Positions 1 to 7,276 of a DNA stretch of 22,927 nt are shown here, in pieces. The DNA is from CAZGMC01 sp964526565. GTDB taxonomy: Bacteria; Pseudomonadota; Alphaproteobacteria; DSM-16000; Inquilinaceae. The translations under genes and the position numbers were made by a program. Position 1 is the first letter of the stretch, and each line of letters begins with the position of its first letter. Location: the NCBI GenBank assembly GCA_964526565.1, contig CAZGMC010000067.1:1-22927 (forward strand). Direction: 5' to 3'. The notes under the pieces are model-generated. The model saw only the letters and a program-made list of their open reading frames with translations. It searched no databases and was not told the origin of the DNA.

Positions 1-55
1 CCGGCCGGCAACTGACCGGCCGGCAACTGACCGGCCGGCAACTGACCGGCCGGCA
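1..55. repeat. 15-bp tandem repeat, 3 full copies plus a partial one
   Basis: Three perfect head-to-tail copies of a 15-base unit (CCGGCCGGCAACTGA) fill 1-45, and ten bases of a fourth follow. Each unit holds the 8-bp palindrome CCGGCCGG and, in frame 1, a TGA codon (13-15, 28-30, 43-45). The array may be the 3' end of a gene lying off the left edge, but that gene cannot be seen. Confidence 0.9.
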
Positions 56-144
56 GGGCCGGTAAGCGTGACGGGCGGCCGGGCCCTGCCCCGGCCGCCC
101 TTGGTGTTCGAGTTGAGCCCGGCCGTGAGGAAAGGACCTGCCTT

Positions 145-984
145 GTGCTGGTGATTCAAGGGCTGGAGAAGCGGTACAAGACCGGTGACCATGCCCTGCG
201 CGGCGTGTCGTTCACCCTGAAGCCCGGCGAGATCCTGGGCCTGATCGGCCCGTCGGGGGCCGGCAAGTCGACCCTGATCCGCTGCGTCAACCGGCTGGTC
301 GAACCGACCGGCGGCCGGGTGCTGCTGGGCGGCGTCGACCTGACGCGGATGAGCAGCCGCGCGCTGCGCCAGGTGCGGCGCCGCATCGGCATGATCTTTC
401 AGGAATATGCGCTGGTGGAGCGGCTGACGGTGATGGAGAACGTGCTGTCGGGCCGGCTCGGCTACGTCTCGTTCTTCCGGTCCTTCTCGCGCCGGTTCCC
501 GCAGGCCGACGTGGACAAGGCCTTCGCGCTGCTGGAGCGGGTCGGGCTGTCGGACCATGTGGACAAGCGCGCCGACGCGCTGTCGGGCGGGCAGCGGCAG
601 CGGGTCGGCATCGCCCGGGCGCTGGAGCAGGACCCGGAACTGCTGCTGATCGACGAGCCGACCGCGTCGCTGGACCCCAAGACGTCGCGCCAGATCATGC
701 GCCTGATTGCCGAGATCTGCCGCGAGCGCACCCTGCCGGCCATCATCAACATCCATGACGTCATGCTGGCGCAGATGTTCGCCGACCGCATCGTCGGCGT
801 GCGCGTCGGCGAGGTCGTGTTCGACGGGCCGCCGCAGCAGCTCGACGAGGCCGCCTTGACGGCGATCTTCGGCGAGGAGGATTGGACCCATATGCGCCGG
901 GCCCGAGAGGAAGAGGTCGAGGACGAGGCGACGGTGGCCGCGTTCGAGCGGGACCGCGAGGAGCGGCTGGCAGGCCTGTCATGA
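145..984 (+). CDS. phnC: Phosphonate-type ABC transporter, ATP-binding protein (PhnC-like)
   Basis: This is the cytoplasmic ATPase that powers a PhnCDE-type importer for phosphonate, phosphite or phosphate. The 279 residues carry Walker A GPSGAGKS (about 35-42), a Q-loop FQEYAL (about 85-90), the signature LSGGQ (146-150) and Walker B LLLIDE (166-171). The start is GTG at 145, preceded by a good purine-rich site (AGGAAAGGA, 128-136); another GTG at 151 is less well spaced. The last 30 residues are charged and extend past the usual ATPase fold. The stop overlaps the ATG of the next permease (ATGA, 981-984), so the genes are translationally coupled. Family assignment is firm; the substrate is inferred only from family. 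Confidence 0.9.
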   Translation: MLVIQGLEKRYKTGDHALRGVSFTLKPGEILGLIGPSGAGKSTLIRCVNRLVEPTGGRVLLGGVDLTRMSSRALRQVRRRIGMIFQEYALVERLTVMENVLSGRLGYVSFFRSFSRRFPQADVDKAFALLERVGLSDHVDKRADALSGGQRQRVGIARALEQDPELLLIDEPTASLDPKTSRQIMRLIAEICRERTLPAIINIHDVMLAQMFADRIVGVRVGEVVFDGPPQQLDEAALTAIFGEEDWTHMRRAREEEVEDEATVAAFERDREERLAGLS

Positions 985-1790
985 CCGCCGCTGCCGCCGC
1001 CGGACGGCGCTGGCGCCGCCCGCCGATCCTGATCCACAGCCTGCCGCTGCGCATCGTCGTCTATGGCGGCCTGCTGCTCTACCTGGCCCTGGCCCTGGCG
1101 ACGATCGAGCTGGACTGGTCGCGCATGGTCGTCGGCATGGATCGCGCCGGGCGCTTCATCGAAGGGTTCCTGGTCCCCGATTTCTCCACCCGCAGCCGCG
1201 ACATCTGGCGCGGCCTGGCGGAAAGCCTGACCATGACGGTCTGTTCGACCGTGGTCGGCATCATCATCTCGGTGCCGATCGCCATCGGTGCCGCGCGCAA
1301 CCTGGCGCCGCTGCCGGTCTACTCGGTGTGCCGGGCGATCATTGCCGTGTCGCGGGCCTTCCAGGAGGTGATCATCGCCATCCTGTTCGTGGCCATGTTC
1401 GGCTTCGGCGCCTTTGCCGGCTTCCTGACCCTGTCGTTCGCCACGATAGGCTTCCTGGCCAAGCTGCTGGCGGAGGACATCGAGGACATCGACGAGGCCC
1501 AGGCGGAGGCGATCCGCGCCACCGGCGCATCGTGGTGGCAGGTTATCAACTACGGCATCCAGCCGCAGATCATGCCGCGGCTGATCGGCCTCAGCGCCTA
1601 CCGGCTGGACATCAATTTCCGCGAATCGGCGGTGATCGGCATCGTCGGGGCCGGCGGCATCGGCGCCACGCTCAACACGTCAATGGAACGCTACGACTAC
1701 GACACCGCAGGGGCCATTCTGCTCCTCATCATCCTGCTGGTGATGGCTGCAGAATACACGTCCAGCCACATCCGCAGGTGGGTGCAGTAA
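981..1790 (+). CDS. phnE: Phosphonate-type ABC transporter permease (PhnE-like), first copy
   Basis: This is an inner-membrane permease of 269 residues. It has a first helix near residues 21-40 (RIVVYGGLLLYLALALATIE) and several later hydrophobic helices. The cytoplasmic EAA loop that docks on the ATPase reads EAIRATGASWWQVINYG. A conserved GIVGAGGIG segment near the C terminus is typical of PhnE. I chose ATG 981, which overlaps the phnC stop; an upstream in-frame extension to 882 would lie inside phnC and is not credible. The stop overlaps the start of a second permease (TAATG, 1788-1792). PhnE1 and PhnE2 probably form a heterodimer. Confidence 0.9.
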   Translation: MTAAAAAGRRWRRPPILIHSLPLRIVVYGGLLLYLALALATIELDWSRMVVGMDRAGRFIEGFLVPDFSTRSRDIWRGLAESLTMTVCSTVVGIIISVPIAIGAARNLAPLPVYSVCRAIIAVSRAFQEVIIAILFVAMFGFGAFAGFLTLSFATIGFLAKLLAEDIEDIDEAQAEAIRATGASWWQVINYGIQPQIMPRLIGLSAYRLDINFRESAVIGIVGAGGIGATLNTSMERYDYDTAGAILLLIILLVMAAEYTSSHIRRWVQ

Positions 1791-2611
1791 TGCCGGTCTA
1801 TCGGCGTCCCGACGGCGCTTATCCCGTATGGCGGCGCAGCACGCCGCTGCGCGACTGGCTGAGCTGGGCTGGCTGGTTCGCGCTGGCCGTGCTGTTCGTC
1901 TTTTCCTGGCAGGTGATGACCGAGCGGACGATCTGGCTGTTCGTCAGCGACGCGCCGCGCCAGGCGGCCGACCTGGCGGCGCGCGCCTGGCCGCCGCGCT
2001 GGGAGTACATTCACCGGCTGTGGTGGCCGCTGTGGGATACGCTGAACATCGCGACGCTGGGCACGGTGCTGGGCACGATCATTGCCGTGCCCTTCGCCTT
2101 CCTGGCCGCCCGCAACACGACGCCCAGCGCCGCGGTGCTGCGGCCCGTCGCCCTGTTCGTGATCGTCAGCTCGCGGTCGATCAACTCGCTGATCTGGGCG
2201 CTGCTGCTGGTCACCATCATGGGGCCCGGCGTGCTCGCCGGCATCATCGCCATCGCGCTGCGGTCGATCGGCTTCATCGGCAAGCTGCTCTACGAGGCGA
2301 TCGAGGAGATCGACGAGTCCCAGGTGGAGGCGGTGCGGGCGACCGGAGCGTCGGCGGCGCAGGTGATCGACTACGGCATCGTGCCGCAGATCCTGCCGGC
2401 GTTCGCCGGCATCACCGTGTTCCGCTGGGACATCAACATCCGTGAGTCGACCATCCTGGGCCTGGTCGGGGCGGGCGGCATCGGCCTGCAGTTGCAGGCC
2501 TCGCTCAACATCCTGGCCTGGTCGCAGGTGTCGCTGATCTTCCTGCTGATCCTGGCGACGGTGGTCGTCTCCGAGTGGGTCTCCGCCAAGGTCCGCCACG
2601 CGATGATCTGA
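1790..2611 (+). CDS. phnE: Phosphonate-type ABC transporter permease (PhnE-like), second copy
   Basis: This second PhnE-family permease has 273 residues and begins at the ATG overlapping the previous TAA. After a short polar N terminus, a helix starts near residue 24 (LSWAGWFALAVLFVFSW). It has the EAA loop EAVRATGASAAQVIDYG and the family segment GLVGAGGIGLQLQ. It is clearly diverged from the first permease, so it is an old paralogue and not a recent duplication. Paired permeases of this sort are known from phnCDEE-type operons. No binding-protein gene (PhnD) follows; the next gene is on the other strand. A distant PhnD is encoded at 11293-12309, and another could lie left of the window. Confidence 0.88.
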   Translation: MPVYRRPDGAYPVWRRSTPLRDWLSWAGWFALAVLFVFSWQVMTERTIWLFVSDAPRQAADLAARAWPPRWEYIHRLWWPLWDTLNIATLGTVLGTIIAVPFAFLAARNTTPSAAVLRPVALFVIVSSRSINSLIWALLLVTIMGPGVLAGIIAIALRSIGFIGKLLYEAIEEIDESQVEAVRATGASAAQVIDYGIVPQILPAFAGITVFRWDINIRESTILGLVGAGGIGLQLQASLNILAWSQVSLIFLLILATVVVSEWVSAKVRHAMI

Positions 2612-2701
2612 TGCGGGCAAGCCGTGAGGCCGGGTGGCCGCGCAGCAAGAACGGGCGGGTTCCCGGCCAGGGAGCGGAGAGACACGAGGCGGCCCGCGCC
2701 G

Positions 2702-2718
2702 GGCACCGCCCGGGTGCC
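2702..2718 (+). terminator. GC-rich hairpin after phnC-phnE-phnE (weak terminator candidate)
   Basis: GGCACC (2702-2707) and GGTGCC (2713-2718) form a perfect 6-bp stem with a 5-base loop, about 90 bases past the phnE stop and just before the convergent gene's stop. No T-run follows on either strand, so intrinsic termination is only possible. Confidence 0.3.
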
Positions 2719-2719
2719 G

Positions 2720-3085
2720 TCACAGTCTCAAAGCTTCGTCCTCCCAGGCGCCGCGCACGAAGGTGAGCACCTGGAATCGGCGGTCGTCCGCCCACAGCAT
2801 GCCGAGCACCTTGGTGCCGTGCCAGATGTCGAGGCCGTAGGGCAGCGCCGGCCCGCCATGCTGCCGCTCCAGCGCGCGGCGGTAGCCTGGGGAGGAGGCC
2901 TCCCCCGGCGACAGCTCGTTGAACGGCGTCCAATGATTGATGGTCAAGGCACCCGCTTCAAGGACGATCAGCCGCACCGGCCCGTGCTGCGCCTCCAACC
3001 GGCCGCGTTTGCGCACCAGCGGCAGCAGGTGATTGCGGATCGCCAGCGCGCGGTCGTCGCTGGAGGACACGAGCGTCAGGGCCAT
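2720..3085 (-). CDS. Small unrecognised protein, 121 residues
   Basis: I do not recognise this protein. It starts at ATG 3085 with a purine-rich site (CGGAAG) about six bases upstream. It has no signal peptide or membrane helix. The N-terminal half is basic and amphipathic (ALAIRNHLLPLVRKRGRLEA). The C-terminal half has a W-containing beta-like pattern (ALPYGLDIWHGTKVLGMLW and FQVLTFVRGAWEDEALRL), which suggests a small alpha/beta or beta-rich cytosolic fold. Its base composition matches the GC-rich neighbours, so it is probably resident rather than part of the mobile scar to its right. It converges on the phnE operon and stands alone. Confidence 0.6.
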   Translation of the reverse strand: MALTLVSSSDDRALAIRNHLLPLVRKRGRLEAQHGPVRLIVLEAGALTINHWTPFNELSPGEASSPGYRRALERQHGGPALPYGLDIWHGTKVLGMLWADDRRFQVLTFVRGAWEDEALRL

Positions 3086-3300
3086 GACCGCTTCCGCCGG
3101 TCGCCGGGCGCCGATACCGAACCGGTTAGAGCAGGCATGCCGGCCATTCCCCTGTGCAGCCGCAATGGATCAAGTGGCCCGCACCGACGCGAACAGACGG
3201 CCGCCCCGGCCGGGCTGCATCGGACAGGACGGGCAGACCGTATCAGTCCCGCCATGATCCAGGATCGAGGCACTAAAGAAGGGGACTGATTGCCTGAGCG

Positions 3301-3835
3301 TCAACCGCCGTAATGGACGGCATCGGGGATTTCGTGGCGCTCCTCGCCGATGCGGACGATGGTGAGGTCGGCTTCGCGGCTCTCGCTGAAGCCGCCGGGA
3401 CCGGCCTCGGTGGCCTCGGCGCCGACCAAGCGCGCCGATCAGCAGGCTCGCGCCAATGCTGCGGCTGATGGGGTAGAGCACGATGAACGGGACGATCATG
3501 AGCGCGATCAGCTTTCCGTTCGCCTGGGCAAACCCTGCCCATGTCACGACACCGAGCCAGAGTCCCTGCAACAGGACCGACCAGAACGGCATGGCCCCAC
3601 CATTCTTGACGGTGGCAGGTCGGGGAAGAGGCCATGACAGAAGCCACAACACAAACGGCTGGCGGGGTGCCTCTCTGGCAGTCGGGCTGTCAGCGGCGCT
3701 GAGGTAGGTCTCAAGGCTACTCGTCCAGCTTTGGTACAGCCCTCATGTCAGGATGATGCAGGCCAGACCCAAGCCGATGCCGATTTGAACGGAGCGGTCT
3801 TTCAGGAGGGTGGTGATCGTAATGGGCCTATTCAA
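3301..3835 (-). pseudogene. Broken integral membrane protein gene (one nonsense, one frameshift)
   Basis: Reading from TTG 3835, which overlaps the stop of the thioredoxin-like gene and follows a GGAG site, the frame gives MNRPITITTLLKDRSVQ and a hydrophobic stretch. It then meets TGA at 3743-3745. The same frame stays open beyond (LYQSWTSSLETYLSAAD) through further hydrophobic segments such as FWSVLLQGLWLGVVTWAG and LIALMIVPFIVLYPI. One extra base near 3428-3429 (CTTGG where CTGG is expected) shifts the frame; past it the reading resumes as LVGAEATEAGPGGF and ends HYGG at TGA 3301-3303. Repaired, it is about 177 residues with three or four membrane helices. A membrane gene next to a secreted thioredoxin recalls transfer regions of integrative conjugative elements, but I cannot name the family. 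TGA may have been TGG (Trp). Confidence 0.6.
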
Positions 3836-4569
3836 TCCTGCTCCGTGATGGGGCCGCTCGTCTGGAAGACGCTGAATTCGAGAAGTGCGAACAGGTCCCA
3901 AACCCTTCTTTCCGCAATGGGTTGGTCCAGCCACCTGCCGTCCAGTATCAGCATCGGTGCGCGGACCCGCTCGCGCTCATCCCCTGCCGTGTGGTCCAGA
4001 AGGACGATATTGCGGGCGAAGATGTCGCTCGCCCGCTCGGTATCACACGCAGGTTGCGCGGGGTCGGCATAGACCCCGCGTTCCCGCAGCAGGTTGCGGA
4101 AGGACGAGAAACGTCCGTTCGGAATGGCGGGCCATGTGATCTCACCTCCCTCGAAGCGGCGGTTGCTGGCCATGGCATAGGAGATGAACACGTCCAGCGC
4201 GGTCTCGAAATCTTCGGCCCCGCCCCTGGTGTAGGTGCACTGGAGCCAGCGCGCCATCCAGTCACTGCGCTCTTCGGCAAGCTGGTTGTTCCCGCCGCGG
4301 TGATAGAAGGCAGGCACAAGGCGATAGACGATGCGAAGACGATCCTCAGATATGCCCCGCTCATAGAGGTCGGACAGGAAGTCGTGCAGGACAATGCAGC
4401 CCGGACAGCCCGGCGAGAAATACACGATCAGCTCGTGCGGCGCGTCCTCTTCCCCGACGATGACATCAATCTCGGGATCGACCTGGTGGCCGGGGCTCAG
4501 CTCGGCAGAGGCTGGCAGTCCAACTGCCAGGACCATGGTCGTAACGGCGGCGATCAGGCGCGATGTCAT
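3832..4569 (-). CDS. Secreted thioredoxin-like (DsbA/DsbG-type) protein with CPGC motif
   Basis: The 245-residue product begins with a clear signal peptide (MTSRLIAAVTTMVLAVGLPASA, cleavage near 22), so it should act in the periplasm. The segment ELIVYFSPGCPGCIVLHDFL carries the redox motif CPGC at residues 55-58 on a thioredoxin-fold first helix. The remainder is a helical insertion and a C-terminal portion with LILDGRWLDQP, resembling the cis-proline strand region without an obvious cis-Pro. I chose ATG 4569 because GGAGG lies about eight bases upstream and the signal peptide follows at once; an 18-residue extension to 4623 lacks support. It sits upstream of a decayed membrane gene with overlapping stop and start. 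Thioredoxin-like proteins of this sort occur in conjugative-transfer regions, where they help fold disulphide-bonded pilus or channel proteins. That role is inferred. Confidence 0.75.
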   Translation of the reverse strand: MTSRLIAAVTTMVLAVGLPASAELSPGHQVDPEIDVIVGEEDAPHELIVYFSPGCPGCIVLHDFLSDLYERGISEDRLRIVYRLVPAFYHRGGNNQLAEERSDWMARWLQCTYTRGGAEDFETALDVFISYAMASNRRFEGGEITWPAIPNGRFSSFRNLLRERGVYADPAQPACDTERASDIFARNIVLLDHTAGDERERVRAPMLILDGRWLDQPIAERRVWDLFALLEFSVFQTSGPITEQD

Positions 4570-4668
4570 GGGGACCACTCCTCCACTTCTATCCAAAAGT
4601 TGACATAATGCAAAATGTCTCATCCCGTCAACCTGTTGAGAGTCTGACTCGAAATGCCGCGTGCAATA

Positions 4669-5288
4669 TCAAAGCCTTGCCAGGCGCCGTGTGGCGAGGC
4701 GGATGTGAGCGATCAGCAGCCAGGCCGTGGCGCTGGCGATGGTGGTCTCCCAGTCCTTGGCCAGCCGGCGGCATCGTCCAAGCCAGGCCAGGGTGCGTTC
4801 GACCACCCAACGGCGTGGCAGGACCACGAAGCCCTCGGCCTTGTCCGAGCGCTTGACGATCTCCAGCGTCCAGGCGCCGATCTCGGCCAGCGCGCCCTCC
4901 AGCCTGGGGCCGGCATAGCCGCCATCGGCGAAGACGTGGCGCAGCCAGGGGAAGGCGGAGCGGATCGACTTGAGCACGGCCGGTGCGCCGTCGCGCCACT
5001 TATAGAAGTATCCCTGCGCACTCGACACGGGCGGGAAATCCTTCGGCAGCATCCGCCACTGGCAGCCCGTGTCGGCCATGTAGAGCGGGGCGTCGACCAT
5101 GTCGCGCAGGTTCGTCGTACGCGGTCGGCCGAGCCGCACCGGCAGCGGCATGAACGGCTCGATCAGCGCCCATTCCGCGTCCGTGGTGTCGCTTGCGTAG
5201 CGGGGTGTCGCTTGCGTAGCGGGGTGTCGCTTGCGTAGCGGCAGGTGTCGCGCACATACTGCGACCGGGTGTATTCAGTCCAGGGCAT
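4669..5288 (-). pseudogene. IS5-family transposase, broken by 19-bp triplication and internal deletion
   Basis: The gene starts at ATG 5288 (MPWTEYTRSQYVRDTCRYAS). A 19-bp unit is then present three times (5185-5241); the two extra copies add 38 bases and shift the frame. Without them the reading would pass smoothly into TDAEWALIEPFMPLP. The second lesion is a deletion: GYFYKWRD runs straight into GAPAVLKSIRSAFPW at about 4990-4996. IS5-family proteins normally have some 70-90 residues there, including the first Asp of the DDE triad. The second Asp (FADGGYAG) and the Glu (RWVVERTLAWLGR) remain. The protein is inactive on both counts. The missing-residue estimate comes from remembered family architecture and has not been aligned. 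Confidence 0.85.
5185..5241. repeat. 19-bp tandem repeat, three perfect copies inside the transposase gene
   Basis: The unit GGTGTCGCTTGCGTAGCGG occurs at 5185-5203, 5204-5222 and 5223-5241 with no mismatch. One copy encodes part of the normal transposase N terminus; the other two are insertions that shift the reading frame. Perfect identity suggests a recent event. Confidence 0.95.
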
Positions 5289-5366
5289 GGTCTTCCTCTC
5301 CTTGGTCCGGCGACCGGAGAGAATCATAACCAACTGAAATCAAATGACTCTTTTTCGGTGAGGCTC

Positions 5367-5522
5367 TGAGTTGAGCACGGCCTTGCATGCTTTCTCGGCG
5401 GCTTGCTGGCAGTGATAGGCTGCCGCCGTAAGCAAAGGTTCACGGCCTAACAGGTTATTCCGCGCCGCTTGAAGGTCGTCTTCCGCCTTCTCCAGCCAGG
5501 CTCCGGCAACCTCATCTGCCAT
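5367..5522 (-). pseudogene. Truncated HEPN-domain protein gene
   Basis: From ATG 5522 the frame reads MADEVAGAWLEKAEDDL, then AARNNLL, then AAAYHCQQAAEKACKAVL. This is the first helical pair of a HEPN domain, often paired with a minimal nucleotidyltransferase (MNT) or acting as an RNase toxin. A full domain is about 120-130 residues and has an Arg-X4-6-His motif in its C-terminal half; that half is missing here. If the IS is removed and one TGA kept, the frame runs on only as AAC TCA ACA GGT TGA. The gene was thus cut short before or apart from the IS insertion. The frame is open upstream to 5726 but shows no recognisable domain there. No MNT partner is seen. Confidence 0.65.
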
Positions 5523-5729
5523 AGACCAGCCGCCCATATGGCCGGGAGTTGGCATCCTCGGATCCTCGATCACCGCACGAGCGCGGCGACGGCGGGACTC
5601 TTCCCGATCTCGGAAAAACAAGGGATGAGGCCGACGGCCCCAATCCTCGAATGGCCCGAGAGTCACCGACAGCGGAAACCGTCGCAGCGCCGGAACGGTC
5701 CCCGGCGGCGGAGCCTCCACCCGCACACC

Positions 5730-6506
5730 CTACAACGCCCGCACCTGCATCTCGATCGGTCCCTCGGCGCGGCCGTGGATGAACTGGTCGACATAGGGGT
5801 TGCCGGACCGGTCCATGGCCTCGACCGGGCCCTGCCAGACGATGCGGCCCTGGTGGATCATGGCGATGCGGTTGGCGATCCTGCGGGCGCTGGCAATGTC
5901 GTGGGTGATCGACAGGGCCGTGGCGCCCAGGCCGCGTGTGATCTGGACGATCAGGTTGTTGATCACGTCGCCCATGATCGGGTCCAGGCCGGTGGTCGGC
6001 TCGTCGAAGAAGATGATGTCCGGGTCGGTGGCGATGGCGCGGGCCAGCGCCACGCGCTTCTGCATGCCGCCGGACAGCTCGGCCGGGTACAGCTCGCCCA
6101 CCTCCGCGCCCAGGCCGACGGCGGCCAGCTTGTCCAGCGCCACCCGCCTGGCCTCGTGCCGCGGCACCCGCTTCGCCTGGGTCAGGCCGAAGGCGACGTT
6201 CTGCCAGACCGGCAGGCTGTCGAACAGCGCCGCGCCCTGGAACAGCATGCCGAAATGCTGCATCAGCTCGACCCGGCCGGAGCCGCGCAGGCGCGTGGTG
6301 TCGCGGCCGTCGATCTCGATCCGGCCCGCCTCGGGGTGCATCAGGCCCAGGATGCACTTGAGCATGACCGACTTGCCGGTGCCCGAGCCGCCGATCACCA
6401 CGACCGACTCGCCCGGCGCCACCTCCAGGTCGACGCCGCGCAGCACGTGCTTGTCGCCGAAGCTCTTGTGCACGCCCGTCAGGCGGATCTTGGGGTTGGC
6501 GCTCAT
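5730..6506 (-). CDS. mlaF: Mla-type phospholipid transporter, ATP-binding protein
   Basis: This is the cytoplasmic ATPase of an MlaFEDB-like complex, which moves phospholipids between inner and outer membrane and maintains outer-membrane asymmetry. Its 258 residues include Walker A GGSGTGKS (39-46), the Q-loop LFQGAALFDSL typical of MlaF, the signature LSGGM (144-148; M instead of Q, usual for the family), Walker B IIFFDE (164-169) and the H-loop SITHD. The start ATG 6506 overlaps the mlaE stop (ATGA). After the stop at 5730 the core operon ends and mobile remnants begin, with no mlaD following in the window. An mlaD may lie elsewhere, or may have been displaced by the insertions. Confidence 0.92.
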   Translation of the reverse strand: MSANPKIRLTGVHKSFGDKHVLRGVDLEVAPGESVVVIGGSGTGKSVMLKCILGLMHPEAGRIEIDGRDTTRLRGSGRVELMQHFGMLFQGAALFDSLPVWQNVAFGLTQAKRVPRHEARRVALDKLAAVGLGAEVGELYPAELSGGMQKRVALARAIATDPDIIFFDEPTTGLDPIMGDVINNLIVQITRGLGATALSITHDIASARRIANRIAMIHQGRIVWQGPVEAMDRSGNPYVDQFIHGRAEGPIEMQVRAL

Positions 6507-7276
6507 CGCGAGAAGAACAGCTCGGTGATCACGTAGTTGAACACCAGGATCAGGATCGACGCCGAGACCACGGCGTTGGTCGTCGCCGCGCCAACACCCT
6601 GGGCGCCGCCGCGCGAGTTGTAGCCGTGAAAGCAGCCCATCAGCGCCACCAGGAAGCCGAACGCCGCCGCCTTGGCCAGTCCGGAGAGCACGTCGATCGG
6701 CTCCAGGATGTCCCAGGTGGCGTACAGGTACGACGCCGCGTTGAAATCCAGCTTGTAGACGGCGATCAGGAACCCGCCGAACACGCCGATGATGTCGGCG
6801 ACCAGCACCAGCAGCGGCAGCATGACCACTCCGGCAACCAGCCGCGGCACGACCAGGTAGTTCATCGGGTCGGTCGACAGGGTGGTCAGCGCGTCGATCT
6901 GCTCGGTCACGCGCATGGTGCCGATCTCCGCCGCCATCGACGCGCCGATCCGTCCGGCCACCATCAGGCCGGCCAGCACCGGCGCCAGCTCCCGCGTCAC
7001 CGACAGCACGACCACCGAGGCGACGGCGCTCTCCGCGTTGAACCGGGCGAAGCCGGTATATGTCTGCAGGGCCAGCACCATGCCGGTGAACACCGCGGTC
7101 AGCCCCACCACCGGCAGCGAGTAGTAGCCGATGTCGATGAGCTGGCGGCCGAACTGGCGGGCATAGAACGGCGGCCGCACGCAGTGGCCCAGCGCCGTCG
7201 CCGTGAACAGCGCCAGCCGCCCGACCGCGGCCAGGAAGTGGATCGTGGCGCGCCCGATCGGCGCCAGCACGTTCAT
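6503..7276 (-). CDS. mlaE: Mla-type phospholipid transporter, permease
   Basis: This is the inner-membrane permease partner of MlaF, 257 residues, with five or so hydrophobic segments. Family landmarks are visible: YYSLPVVGLTAVFTGMVLAL near the N-terminal third, then SVTRELAPVLAGLMVAGRIG and AAEIGTMRVTEQIDAL, the conserved coupling region that contacts the ATPase. A C-terminal helix ends VFNYVITELFFSR. ATG 7276 overlaps the alr stop by four bases. A longer upstream frame would have to pass through the GC repeat at the end of alr and is rejected. Position directly behind alr and dnaB implies co-transcription with housekeeping genes. Confidence 0.93.
   Translation of the reverse strand: MNVLAPIGRATIHFLAAVGRLALFTATALGHCVRPPFYARQFGRQLIDIGYYSLPVVGLTAVFTGMVLALQTYTGFARFNAESAVASVVVLSVTRELAPVLAGLMVAGRIGASMAAEIGTMRVTEQIDALTTLSTDPMNYLVVPRLVAGVVMLPLLVLVADIIGVFGGFLIAVYKLDFNAASYLYATWDILEPIDVLSGLAKAAAFGFLVALMGCFHGYNSRGGAQGVGAATTNAVVSASILILVFNYVITELFFSR

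Larger units (their letters stand above)
4640..5366 (-). mobile_element. IS5-family insertion sequence, defective, with TGA target duplication
   Basis: The left end reads GAGTCTGACTCGAAATG (from 4640) and the right end, on the minus strand, reads GAGCCTCACCGAAAAAG (from 5366). These are imperfect inverted repeats that align well with a one-base gap. Both ends are flanked by TGA (4637-4639 and 5367-5369), matching the TNA target duplication known for one IS5 subgroup. The 727-bp element encloses one transposase gene on the minus strand, broken twice. The element has therefore lost autonomy but could still be moved in trans. Ends were assigned by eye. Confidence 0.75.

Noticed and set aside
1..55. 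CRISPR array
   Set aside because: The 15-base units are directly adjacent with no spacers. It is a simple tandem repeat.
1328..1789. N-terminal extension of the second phnE over the first
   Set aside because: It is the wrong frame of the first permease. The ATG at 1790 overlaps the upstream stop and starts a normal PhnE.
5185..5241. Iterons of a plasmid origin
   Set aside because: The 19-bp repeats are copies of transposase coding sequence, they shift its frame, and no replication gene is near.
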